Assembly: GCA_934667795.1 (NCBI GenBank)
Contig: CAKUMP010000040.1
Coordinates: 1 to 12,854 of the forward strand
Length of the DNA stretch: 12,854 nucleotides
From: an uncultured Chthoniobacterales bacterium
Lineage (GTDB): Bacteria > Verrucomicrobiota > Verrucomicrobiia > Chthoniobacterales > CAKUMP01
Direction of reading: 5' to 3'
This document shows positions 1-7,040 of the stretch, piece after piece (positions within the stretch are counted from its first letter, which is position 1; every line of letters starts with the position of its first letter). The position numbers and the translations under genes were made by a program. Below the pieces are notes generated by a model. The model worked only from the letters and a program-made list of their open reading frames with translations, ran no database searches and was not told the origin of the DNA.

Positions 1-2
1 GA

Positions 3-737
3 GGCAGCGGAGGAGCAGGCGGTAATGGTGGCAACGGTGGATGGTTCTTTGGCAATGGCGGAAATGGTGGTGCTGGTGGGGAAAATAGTTTTGAATCGGA
101 AGGATATGTGAAGATTACGGGTGCCGACTCGACCTGGACGATAGGAAAAAGTTTAGATCTGGGAACAGGTGAACAAGGAGGACTACGCATTTCTGATGGG
201 GGAAAAGTGATTGTAACTGAACAGATAGATGTTGGAATGAACGGAATCCTGCATATTGAAGAGGGAGGAAGACTGGAAAGTGGAAGTTTTGAATCGCAGG
301 GAGAAGTCCTTATTTCTGGAACACTTGTCGTGGAAGAAGGTGGGATGGTGATTCAGTCCGGTGGTATTCTTGGCGGCGCAGGAACTCTGGAAGGGGATTT
401 AATATTGGAAACAGGAGCTCTATGGGTATTCGACCTTGCTCATACATTGACCGTCACGGGAAGTGTCAGTCTGGATACCCATTTTGGGATTGATGATTTA
501 CTTCAACTGGATGCATCCATCGCGTTGGGGACTTATACGCTGATTGATGGAAGCACTACCGATTTTGCCTCATTGGGGTTAGAAAACTGGGGAATAGAAA
601 ATGCCTATGCGATCGGTGGTGGGAAATTTGCTTATTTTCATTCGGGGAGTTTGAAAATGACGATTATCCCTGAGCCAGGAAGTTTACTTTTGCTGGGATT
701 GGGGGCAGGAATTTTGTGGTGCCGACGTAGATATTGA
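3..737 (+). CDS. PEP-CTERM exported protein with Gly-rich segment and T5SS/PEP-CTERM-type repeats (5'-truncated)
   Basis: The frame is open from the first full codon at base 3, so the gene begins upstream of the window; the GTG at 108 is an internal valine, not a start. The visible 244 residues begin with a Gly/Asn/Ala-rich stretch (about 1-26, runs of GGNGG and GGAGG). Then come beta-repeat units of the type G-A-D-S-T-W...G-L-R-I-S-D-G-G (about 36-65), matching the T5SS/PEP-CTERM-associated repeat pattern, followed by degenerate beta-helix-like units (about 66-140). The C-terminus is a textbook PEP-CTERM sorting signal: Pro-Glu-Pro at about 223-225, a hydrophobic helix (about 226-238), and the basic end RRRY. 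In this family the tail is removed by an exosortase and the protein is exported to the surface or an exopolysaccharide matrix. That localisation is family knowledge. The specific role is unknown; a structural or adhesive role is inferred from the repeats. Confidence 0.88.
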   Translation, partial: GSGGAGGNGGNGGWFFGNGGNGGAGGENSFESEGYVKITGADSTWTIGKSLDLGTGEQGGLRISDGGKVIVTEQIDVGMNGILHIEEGGRLESGSFESQGEVLISGTLVVEEGGMVIQSGGILGGAGTLEGDLILETGALWVFDLAHTLTVTGSVSLDTHFGIDDLLQLDASIALGTYTLIDGSTTDFASLGLENWGIENAYAIGGGKFAYFHSGSLKMTIIPEPGSLLLLGLGAGILWCRRRY

Positions 738-1046
738 AAAATCCAGGAGCACCCCTTTTACGCAAAGACATTTTATTGATGATTACCAACAGTCCAGAAG
801 CGACGATGGACGATTTACTTTTGTCTGGCTAGCCGTCTTTGAGGATGACAGATTAGTCCACTTAACTTATGAGAAGAGAATATGAAATCTCCCCTCAGAT
901 TAACAGACTAAGTTTTGTAGCAAAACGCTTGCCTGCCTACTGTCGAAATTAACAACAAACAATTGTTTAAGCGTTTCGTTACCATACTCTGTTCTTGACG
1001 AGTACCTCGATAGGCGATTAGCTGGTTTCAAACATTTGGCAGAATA
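738..1046. other. Intergenic stretch without a convincing gene
   Basis: About 310 bases lie between the PEP-CTERM gene and the small hypothetical ORF. No start-to-stop gene is supported on either strand. The + strand frame 1 is open with protein-like composition up to a TGA at 883-885, and again from 904 to a TAA at 1045-1047, but neither piece has an ATG, GTG or TTG start. These could be remnants of a decayed gene or chance. The stretch holds a nested inverted repeat (923-976, listed separately). No clear terminator hairpin with a T-tract follows the PEP-CTERM gene. The composition is visibly more AT-rich than the genes to the right. Confidence 0.5.
923..976. repeat. 8-bp inverted repeat enclosing a 12-bp perfect palindrome
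   Basis: AAACGCTT at 923-930 is the exact reverse complement of AAGCGTTT at 969-976. Within the 38-base spacer, at 957-968, lies the perfect 12-bp palindrome AAACAATTGTTT. The outer arms could form a stem; the inner palindrome could be a dimeric protein-binding site. It sits 70-120 bases upstream of the ATG at 1047. No T-tract follows it, so a factor-independent terminator is unlikely. The function is unknown. Confidence 0.55.
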
Positions 1047-1454
1047 ATGAATTTTTTTCCTGATGATATTACCGAAGCACAAATTACCTGTGCCTTACGA
1101 TTTGACGGGTATAAATATGCAGAATCCAAAGGTAAGGAATTAGCGCAATTTAGTAGATCTGTTGTTAAAACGTTGAATTTTTATAATGTTCAAGAAGATA
1201 ACTTTACTGCATTTTTTGCATTACAACGATTTCTATTCAAGTGGGGAGGGGAGCGTAATACAAAATATTCAGAAGAGCATATCGCATTCGATTTGCTTTT
1301 TCTCCATCTTTATAAGTTAGAGGTACCGTCTTGCTTTGCAAATCAAGGATATGTCTCACGCTGGAATCGAGACTTTAAGGACTCCGCAGAAACGACGGCT
1401 GCCTTTGTGCGCAATACTTTCAGGCGAAAGGGAGAGGGACCGAAAGTCGTATAA
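1047..1454 (+). CDS. Hypothetical protein, 135 aa, unrecognised
   Basis: This is an open frame of 135 codons with an ATG start and TAA stop. I do not recognise a family. The product is soluble-looking, with no signal peptide or membrane segment, and has mixed charge, several aromatic residues (e.g. around residues 40-70) and a basic C-terminal region with RNTFRRKG. The first ATG after an in-frame TAG at 1011-1013 is at 1047, and that TAATG also ends an upstream open stretch (904-1047). No Shine-Dalgarno sequence is visible before it. Base composition is more AT-rich than the metabolic genes to the right, which may point to acquisition by transfer or weak selection. The stop lies only 9 bases from the stop of the convergent gene on the other strand. 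It could be a real accessory gene, a fragment of a longer ancestor, or spurious. Confidence 0.45.
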   Translation: MNFFPDDITEAQITCALRFDGYKYAESKGKELAQFSRSVVKTLNFYNVQEDNFTAFFALQRFLFKWGGERNTKYSEEHIAFDLLFLHLYKLEVPSCFANQGYVSRWNRDFKDSAETTAAFVRNTFRRKGEGPKVV

Positions 1455-1463
1455 ATTTTAAAT

Positions 1464-2525
1464 TCACAATTCGTCTTTGAGGATAGAAAAGACTTTGGTA
1501 CCGGTCATGACGCCGTGGAATTTTTCGGAGCCTGGTCCGGTTGCGGCGATGACGGTGTCTTTTTGTTCCTGGAGTGAGGCGTCGGGTTTCCCGAGTGCGA
1601 CGATGAGGGTTTTGTCGCCGGCGTATTTACGCGCGACTTTGATACAGCGATCGAGATAGAGGGTGGAATCACCGGGTTTGGAAGGCTTTTGTTGATTATC
1701 GGGAGACGGAAAGGCGTGGGGTTCCACGTTTACGATGAGCAAATACCCGCGTGGGTTATATTGCAGGAGGCGGATCGCATGGCGAAGGACATCGTGCAGC
1801 CAGATGTTTTTTTGGTCACTGATTTCATTTTTGCTCGTGACCTGGAGGTTATCGAAAACCGCGACGAGTTTGGGAGGGCGCCAGAATGGGGAATTTTCCA
1901 GATCTGCAATATTTTTTGGGAGAGAATAATGGTTTTCCTGTAATTCCTGAAAAAGGTTTCGACCATCGTCGCGGAAACCGCCCTCCGAAACGGGAAGAAA
2001 GCCGAGGGAACCACGTCCGATGGCAAGATCCACGCGTTGGAGATCCACCAGTTGGCTGAGGATTTCCTGGGAGCGGGTGGCATCGCCGTGGTTGGCATAA
2101 AATGCGCTGACCCATGGCGTGGACAACTCGGCATTCGTGAGAATTCCGGTGACACGTTTTTTGTTTTTTGCTTCATCAAGAAGCGTTTTGAGTGGATGTC
2201 CGGACTGGTTCAGGGAAAGACGGTTAATGCGGCCCGAAGAGCCCGTTGCAATAGAGGTTGCATAAGCCGCTGCATCGGGAATCGAGGAGTCTTTGGGTTT
2301 ATGAGAAAGCAAGGCGATGGCAGACATCGTATCGAGACTCAACTCGCGCAGGCTTCCGTCGGAAAGTTGACGGGCTTCCGCCATCAATTGGTTGTCGAGA
2401 CCATCTGCAAGTAAAATAATCACGCCGAACGGGCGAGATGTGACCCAGAAATTATAATAGAAAGACGTGAGCGCGAGGAATCCAAGAAATAAAACTCCAG
2501 CAAGAATCTTGTTGCGCAGTTTCAT
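1464..2525 (-). CDS. Membrane-anchored alkaline phosphatase (PhoA)-fold protein, apparently catalytically inactive
   Basis: The 353-residue product begins with a basic start and a hydrophobic helix (about 7-27), an uncleaved anchor or signal peptide, so the domain should lie outside the inner membrane. The body follows the PhoA family order: the first metal-ligand motif (LLADGLDN, Asp41), the nucleophile region (IPDAAAYATSIATG, 82-95), the Gly-Ile-Leu-Thr/Ala-Phe-Tyr-Ala block (127-144), a DLAIGRGSLGFLP block matching the family's GGG motif (166-178), and a C-terminal TGPGSEKFHGV block. However, the family's catalytic Asp-Ser is Asp84-Ala85. The DAT magnesium site reads T-P-W, TADH reads L-G-K-P, and the D and H that follow the conserved Glu (here Glu268) are missing. 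Phosphatase activity is therefore unlikely; a binding or structural role is inferred. I chose the ATG at 2525 because the anchor follows at once; a GTG at 2561 would add 12 residues. Neither start has a good ribosome site. The gene lies downstream of infA on the same strand. Confidence 0.8.
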   Translation of the reverse strand: MKLRNKILAGVLFLGFLALTSFYYNFWVTSRPFGVIILLADGLDNQLMAEARQLSDGSLRELSLDTMSAIALLSHKPKDSSIPDAAAYATSIATGSSGRINRLSLNQSGHPLKTLLDEAKNKKRVTGILTNAELSTPWVSAFYANHGDATRSQEILSQLVDLQRVDLAIGRGSLGFLPVSEGGFRDDGRNLFQELQENHYSLPKNIADLENSPFWRPPKLVAVFDNLQVTSKNEISDQKNIWLHDVLRHAIRLLQYNPRGYLLIVNVEPHAFPSPDNQQKPSKPGDSTLYLDRCIKVARKYAGDKTLIVALGKPDASLQEQKDTVIAATGPGSEKFHGVMTGTKVFSILKDEL

Positions 2526-2763
2526 GTAAGGGATAGTAGGGATAGAGGATTCACGGTGCACGCCGCCATTCCAGGTCGGGTCAATAGATTCGATGGTTTA
2601 TCAGTACAGGACAAGCCTTTTTTTGATAATAAAATCGATAGATACTGAGCCCCGATACCTGGTTCGGCGTATATAACGGTTATTCGTGTATTATAAACGT
2701 GCGATTAACGTACGGGTTATGGAGTAATGTTGAGCAATGTTCATGGACCGGGATTATATTTAA
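2526..2763 (-). other. Spacer between infA and the PhoA-fold gene
   Basis: About 240 bases contain no gene (or about 200 if the GTG at 2561 is the start of the next gene). Reading the - strand, a perfect -10-like hexamer TATAAT occurs at 2695-2690, but no matching -35 box is found at 16-18 bases, so a promoter for the PhoA-fold gene is only a possibility. The long spacer suggests the two - strand genes are not tightly co-transcribed. Confidence 0.3.
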
Positions 2764-2777
2764 TTATTTTTCCCGGT
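2747..2777 (-). repeat. 7-bp inverted repeat across the infA stop codon
   Basis: ACCGGGA at 2747-2753 and TCCCGGT at 2771-2777 are perfect complements around a 17-base AT-rich loop. In the infA transcript this would form a GC-rich stem spanning the last codons and stop. There is no U-tract after it on the - strand, so it is at most an atypical terminator or a 3'-end stabilising hairpin. Confidence 0.35.
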
Positions 2778-2982
2778 AAATGATCCGCGCTTTTGTGTCA
2801 TCGTAAGGAGACATTTCGATTTCGACACGGTCTCCTGGAACGATTCGAATAAAATGTCGCCGCATTTTTCCAGAAATGTGGGCCAGGACCTTGCTTCCAT
2901 TGGGCAAGCCGACCCGAAACATGGTTCCGGGCAAAACGTCCGTCACTACTCCCTGCATTTTTATCGGTTCCTCTTTCGCCAT
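2764..2982 (-). CDS. infA: Translation initiation factor IF-1
   Basis: The 72-residue product has the length and sequence of bacterial IF-1, a single S1/OB-fold protein that binds the 30S A-site and helps IF-2 and IF-3 select the start codon. Visible signatures are the canonical start MAKEEPIKMQG, the central TMFRVGLPNGSKVLAHISGK (about 20-39), the MRRHFIRIVPGDRVEIE block, and the SPYDDTKARIIYR end; these align almost residue for residue with E. coli IF-1. The frame is open further upstream, but the family start fixes the ATG at 2982. No Shine-Dalgarno sequence is seen before it; a promoter-like pair lies immediately upstream (listed separately). infA often sits with ribosomal protein or secY genes; here it stands alone, divergent from the ATP-grasp/PEP-synthase-like gene. 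Confidence 0.97.
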   Translation of the reverse strand: MAKEEPIKMQGVVTDVLPGTMFRVGLPNGSKVLAHISGKMRRHFIRIVPGDRVEIEMSPYDDTKARIIYREK

Positions 2983-2991
2983 AGGGGAACA

Positions 2992-3019
2992 AGGATAGCG
3001 TGAGATTTTGTTTTGGCAA
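2992..3019 (-). promoter_or_regulatory. Possible sigma70-type promoter for infA
   Basis: On the - strand, TTGCCA (3019-3014, 5/6 to the -35 consensus) and TATCCT (2997-2992, 4/6 to the -10 consensus) are separated by 16 bases. The -10 box ends 9 bases before the infA ATG, so transcription from it would start at or almost at the start codon and give a leaderless or near-leaderless mRNA, consistent with the missing Shine-Dalgarno sequence. This is a pattern match only; chance is possible in this AT-rich spacer. Confidence 0.3.
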
Positions 3020-3116
3020 CCATTAGCTTTTAAAAAAAGAAGAAAAATGAAAAAAATTGCGCAGATGGTTAAAAACAATCGAATTTAGCATGAAAACTGC
3101 GTAAGAATAGGGAACA

Positions 3117-5702
3117 ATGAGTTACTATTTTTGGCCGACAGATCTGCATGGTCGGGATAAGTTTGGTTTGAAAGGGCGAGGATTGGCGGAATTACAGATG
3201 GCAGGGTTTCTGATTCCGCAATGGTTTGTCATTCCCAGTGAGGGGTTTTATTCGAGTTTAGGGGATGAGGAATATTCATTGATCCAGTATGCGCAGGAAA
3301 CACGGACGCTGCCTGCCATGCAGTTGAGTTTTCAGTTATCGCATCATTTGCATCAGGATGTGTTGCGTGCGATGAAAGAATTATGTCCTCGTGGGGAGCG
3401 TGTGGCGGTGCGGCCATCGGTCGTAGGGGAGGCGAAGGAAGAGCAATTGGTGCGTCCCTTAATGGAAAGTTATTTGTTTTTATTACCGGAAGAGGTTGCA
3501 CGGGGGATTCGGCGGGTCTGGATTCGGGGATTTCATGAAAATGTCGTGGACGCACGAAAACGGGCAGGGCTTCCGCCTTTGCCGAAAGCGCCCGCTGTGA
3601 TTGTTCAACGGATGCTGGATCCGGAGTTTTCAGGAAAAGCGATGACGGCTGACCCTGCAAGCGGGCGTCGCGGAGTCACGGTCGTGGAAGCGATCTATGG
3701 ATTATCGACAGCGATTGCCACCGGCCTGACCAAGGGCGATAGCTATCGGCTAAACCGTTATGGCGAAATCCTGGAACGCCATATTGAACAAAAGAAAGTG
3801 GCGCATCGCTGTAGTGCGACTTCCGAAACCGGAGTAGAGGCAGTAAAAGTAGATGATGCGCAGCAGAGCGCTCCCGTTTTAACGGATAGCCTGATCCGTC
3901 AGGTCGCAGAACTGGCGCGGAAGGCAGCCATCTTTTTTGGGGTACCACAGGAAATCGAGTGGGCGTGGTCAGATGGGAAACTGTATTTGTTATCGAGTCG
4001 GGATCTAGTGGAAGTGATGGAACTGCCGGATCCGGATGCGCCGGTGGTACGTTATACGGCGGATCGGTATGTGGATGATTATGTAGGCGTGGTGACTCCT
4101 CTGACGCATTCGCTGGTGCGGCGGCGTGAATTAGGGAGGATGAAAGCGGTAGGACAATTATATGGGGTGTTTGAAGATCCGACGAACAAAATTGGGCGTT
4201 ACGCAATGGATGTGGTGTCACTGATTGATAATCGATTATTTTGCAATCAGGAGCGGTTGTTGCGTGTCATTGAGCAATTCAAAGGGGTGCGTCCGGTTTT
4301 TTTCAAAGAGGAAAATTCGGGAGAAAAGGGTGGGAAAAAAGAGAGCCTGGCGGGGGCAGACCGTTTGGGCGCACTTTATCGTGCTTACAAGATGGAAAAA
4401 CTGGTTGCCAGGGAGTTAAAGCCGAAAAGCCTGCCGTTTGCAGATATGCGGATCGATGAATTGTTGCCGATGTTGCATCAGTTTATCTCCCTGTGGGATC
4501 GATTTCACTTAAGTATGGGAGGATTGAAACTGGCGCAAGAACTGGTAAAAATTGCGACGGTGCGACGGCTGGAGCGTTGTGGGTTGGAAGCGGGTGAGGC
4601 CGTGCTTGGGGAATTGGTTGTGGGGTTGGAGAAATCGGTTTATGTCCAGCAGTTACAGGAATTGAAAAAAATTTCGCAAAAAGTGTGTGAAGATGAAGGC
4701 CTGTTCCAGATATTGCGCGAAGGGGATGCGGTGAAGTCCCAGGGGGAAATTGCGAAACATCCGGAATTGCAGGCATTGATCGATCGTTATCTGGAAAAAT
4801 ACGGCGTCATTCGCCCGGGTGCCCATTTGATAGAATCGCCGATGTTACAGGAGCATATTTCCTGGCTGTATGGCGCGATCGTGCGGCTGGAGAAAAATGC
4901 CTTTGAAGAAATGGTCGCAGAAGCCGGTGAAACCGAGAACCCATCACGCCGGATTTCAGGACTGACATTAGCATCGGCCGTGAAAAACCATCCCTGGCAT
5001 CGGAATGTCGTGAAATGGAATATCTGGTTTTTGAAACGTGCTTTGGTAGCAGAATATCGGATGCGTTTTACGGAAGCCAGGTTGCTGGCATGGGGGAAAG
5101 AAATTATCAATGAAATCGGACGACGTTTTAAGGCAATTGGGGTACTGGAAAACCCGGAGGATGTACATTTTTTCACGATTTGGGAAATTGTGGAGCAGAT
5201 GCATGGAAGTGGCGCCACAAATGAAGTCAATGCGCAGATTCATCAGCGGAAGTCAGAATATTTAAAACATAAGAAAAAGACCGAAGGCAGCCGTGCGTAT
5301 GGATTAAATACCCGTGCACCTGTGTGTATGCGTGGGATCCGTGAATGGGATACCTTGGAAGTGAACAAGAAAGCGGTTAAAATTAAAGGACAGGCAGGAA
5401 CCGGCGGATTAAAACGGGGGAAAATTCGTTTTTATGACCCTGAAGATGAAACAGAATTGAAAAAAGGGGATATTCTGGTGGTGCGCGGCGCAGACGAAGG
5501 GTACGCATTATTACTGGCCGGATTAAATGGCGTGATTTGTGAAAGTGGAAGCCTGGATGCCCCCCTGTTACATTTAGGCAAAGCACTCGGAATAAGTGTC
5601 ATTGTGGGAGTACGCGAAGCATACTCCTGGTTAAAAGCCGGAGACCTCGTGGAAATAAATGGAGGAAATCAAGAAATCCGACGCATCTCCGGCAAAGTCT
5701 GA
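3117..5702 (+). CDS. PEP synthase / rifampin phosphotransferase-like protein with degenerate phosphohistidine site
   Basis: At 861 residues, the layout matches rifampin phosphotransferase-type dikinases: an N-terminal ATP-grasp (PPDK_N) domain, a helical middle region, and a C-terminal swivelling phosphohistidine domain, with no C-terminal PEP-binding barrel. ATP-grasp landmarks are FGLKGRGLAEL (Lys19), AVRPS (96-101), DPASGRRGVTVVEAIYGLS, and IEWAWSDGKLYLLSSRDL (280-297). The usual Q-x-R-P is S-S-R-D (293-296), keeping only the Arg. Middle-region motifs such as EKYGVIRPGAHL and NPEDVHFF resemble the dikinase family. The C-terminal domain is clear (KRGKIRF, KKGDILVV, then C-E-S-G-S at 808-812), but the catalytic T/S-H is Ala815-Pro816 ahead of KALGISVIVG. 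Normal ATP-to-His phosphotransfer thus seems impossible unless His819 substitutes. The start ATG is preceded by AGGGA at a usable distance. The gene is divergent from infA and 75 bases before gdh. The substrate is unknown. Confidence 0.82.
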   Translation: MSYYFWPTDLHGRDKFGLKGRGLAELQMAGFLIPQWFVIPSEGFYSSLGDEEYSLIQYAQETRTLPAMQLSFQLSHHLHQDVLRAMKELCPRGERVAVRPSVVGEAKEEQLVRPLMESYLFLLPEEVARGIRRVWIRGFHENVVDARKRAGLPPLPKAPAVIVQRMLDPEFSGKAMTADPASGRRGVTVVEAIYGLSTAIATGLTKGDSYRLNRYGEILERHIEQKKVAHRCSATSETGVEAVKVDDAQQSAPVLTDSLIRQVAELARKAAIFFGVPQEIEWAWSDGKLYLLSSRDLVEVMELPDPDAPVVRYTADRYVDDYVGVVTPLTHSLVRRRELGRMKAVGQLYGVFEDPTNKIGRYAMDVVSLIDNRLFCNQERLLRVIEQFKGVRPVFFKEENSGEKGGKKESLAGADRLGALYRAYKMEKLVARELKPKSLPFADMRIDELLPMLHQFISLWDRFHLSMGGLKLAQELVKIATVRRLERCGLEAGEAVLGELVVGLEKSVYVQQLQELKKISQKVCEDEGLFQILREGDAVKSQGEIAKHPELQALIDRYLEKYGVIRPGAHLIESPMLQEHISWLYGAIVRLEKNAFEEMVAEAGETENPSRRISGLTLASAVKNHPWHRNVVKWNIWFLKRALVAEYRMRFTEARLLAWGKEIINEIGRRFKAIGVLENPEDVHFFTIWEIVEQMHGSGATNEVNAQIHQRKSEYLKHKKKTEGSRAYGLNTRAPVCMRGIREWDTLEVNKKAVKIKGQAGTGGLKRGKIRFYDPEDETELKKGDILVVRGADEGYALLLAGLNGVICESGSLDAPLLHLGKALGISVIVGVREAYSWLKAGDLVEINGGNQEIRRISGKV

Positions 5703-5706
5703 ACGG

Positions 5707-5744
5707 AACCACAGAATACATAAAAAAACAAGTTCTCTGTGGTT
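5707..5744. repeat. 9-bp perfect inverted repeat between the PEP-synthase-like gene and gdh
   Basis: AACCACAGA (5707-5715) and TCTGTGGTT (5736-5744) are perfect complements around a 20-base A-rich loop. A third partial copy, TCTGTGG, follows at 5753-5759. It starts 5 bases after the stop of the upstream gene. The right arm has no T-tract, so a factor-independent terminator is doubtful. The CCACAGA/TCTGTGG words look like a short interspersed intergenic element rather than a coding remnant; that reading is an inference. Confidence 0.5.
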
Positions 5745-5777
5745 GAGAATTTTCTGTGGATAGGGCATAGTGGTCGC

Positions 5778-7037
5778 ATGGACAAATTGATGGAGGATCC
5801 GGTGTTCGCCATGGCGTGCGAGCAGTTTGATGAAGTTGCTGATTTATTGGAGCTGCCGCAGACGCTTCGGGAACGTACCAAGTGGCCGAAACGGGTTATT
5901 TCTGTGAGTATTCCTATCAGGATGGACGATGGGAGGGTAAAGGTCTTTGCCGGGCATAGGGTGCAGCATCATTTGACTTTAGGACCGACCAAAGGCGGCT
6001 TGCGTTATAGTAATCAGGTGTCGATTGGGGAAGTGGCGGCACTAGCGATGTGGATGAGTTGGAAATGTGCGCTGGCAGGGCTGCCATACGGTGGAGCTAA
6101 GGGGGGGATTCATTGTGATCCTTTTGTGTTGAGTCCGGGAGAACTGGAACGGCTGACCCGACGCTATACCGATGAAATGATCCCATTTATCGGGCCTCAT
6201 GTAGATGTAATGGCTCCGGATATGGGAACAAATGAACAGACGATGGCGTGGATGATGGATACGTATTCCGCTCATGCCGGGCACTCTGTTCCAAGTATTG
6301 TCACCGGGAAACCTGTGATTCTGGGGGGCTCGTTAGGGCGTCGGGAAGCAACGGGACGTGGCGTGGCATTTGTGACAAATCGGGCGATGGAAGTACTCGG
6401 GATTTCCACCGGCGCACGTATTATTGTCCAGGGATATGGAAATGTGGGGAAATATGCTGCTCATGCTCTGGCAAGTTATGGCGCGAAAATTGTGGGGATC
6501 GGCGATTTCTCGGGGGCAATTTATAATAAAAATGGCTTGAACCTGGAAAGCGTGAACCAACACATAGGTGCAAATCGTATTCTGGAAGGATATACAGAAG
6601 CGGAATGGATCACGAATGAAGAACTGCTGGAGCTGGAATGCGATGTGTTGATCCCGGCCGCTGTGGAACGCGTGATTCATGGACAGAATGCCGGAAAATT
6701 AAAATGCCGGATTCTGGCAGAAGCCGCAAATGGCCCCACGACTCCGGAAGCAGATAAAATCCTCAGAGAACGCCAGGACGAAATTTTTGTCATTCCCGAT
6801 ATTCTTTGCAACTCCGGTGGCGTCATTGTGAGCTATTTCGAATGGGTCCAGGATTTGCAAAATTTTTTCTGGTCAGAAGCAGAAGTTTATGACCGTCTGT
6901 ACCGCATGCTCCAGTCCGGATTTGATCAGGTGGTGAAAGAAGCAAAACTGCGCGGCGTCAGTCATCGCATGGCCGCAATGGCACTCGGTGTACGAAAAGT
7001 TGCCGATGCAAAAGCCGCCAGAAGCCTTTTTCCTTAA
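5778..7037 (+). CDS. gdhA: Glutamate dehydrogenase (Glu/Leu/Phe/Val dehydrogenase family)
   Basis: The enzyme interconverts L-glutamate and 2-oxoglutarate plus ammonia in the cytoplasm with NAD(P). The 419-residue product has the length of hexameric bacterial and archaeal GDHs. The N-terminal catalytic domain shows GPTKGGLRY (Lys72, glutamate carboxylate binding), SWKCALAGLPYGGAKGG (Lys96, catalytic Lys108) and APDMGT (Asp148). The nucleotide domain shows GRREATGRGV and the dinucleotide motif GYGNVG (219-224); Asp243 after the second strand favours NAD over NADP, an inference. The C-terminal part has IPAAVE, AEAANGPTTPEAD and ILCNSGGVIVSYFEWVQ, the serine of which fits glutamate rather than branched-chain amino acids. 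The ATG at 5778 gives a standard family start; an in-frame GTG at 5739 would add 13 residues but lies within the inverted repeat. The ribosome site is weak. It lies on the same strand as the dikinase-like gene, 75 bases downstream. Confidence 0.93.
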   Translation: MDKLMEDPVFAMACEQFDEVADLLELPQTLRERTKWPKRVISVSIPIRMDDGRVKVFAGHRVQHHLTLGPTKGGLRYSNQVSIGEVAALAMWMSWKCALAGLPYGGAKGGIHCDPFVLSPGELERLTRRYTDEMIPFIGPHVDVMAPDMGTNEQTMAWMMDTYSAHAGHSVPSIVTGKPVILGGSLGRREATGRGVAFVTNRAMEVLGISTGARIIVQGYGNVGKYAAHALASYGAKIVGIGDFSGAIYNKNGLNLESVNQHIGANRILEGYTEAEWITNEELLELECDVLIPAAVERVIHGQNAGKLKCRILAEAANGPTTPEADKILRERQDEIFVIPDILCNSGGVIVSYFEWVQDLQNFFWSEAEVYDRLYRMLQSGFDQVVKEAKLRGVSHRMAAMALGVRKVADAKAARSLFP

Positions 7038-7040
7038 TTC

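Noticed and set aside
108..737. A 209-residue ORF starting at GTG 108
   Set aside because: The same frame is open and clearly coding back to base 3 (Gly-rich repeat), so 108 is an internal codon of a truncated gene.
778..885. Protein-like open stretch in + frame 1 (ends with LVHLTYEKRI and a TGA)
   Set aside because: It has no ATG, GTG or TTG start and no recognised family; mentioned only as a possible remnant.
900..1082. 60-residue ORF on the - strand
   Set aside because: Low-complexity composition, no ribosome site, overlaps the start of the + strand ORF and the inverted repeat; likely chance.
1730..2179. 149-residue - strand ORF and + strand ORFs inside the PhoA-fold gene
   Set aside because: They are shadows; only the frame with the PhoA-family block order makes sense.
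3229..5243. Several long - strand ORFs within the dikinase-like gene (e.g. 3676-4221)
   Set aside because: Pro/His/Ser-rich translations typical of antisense reading of a coding frame; no motif and no start signals.
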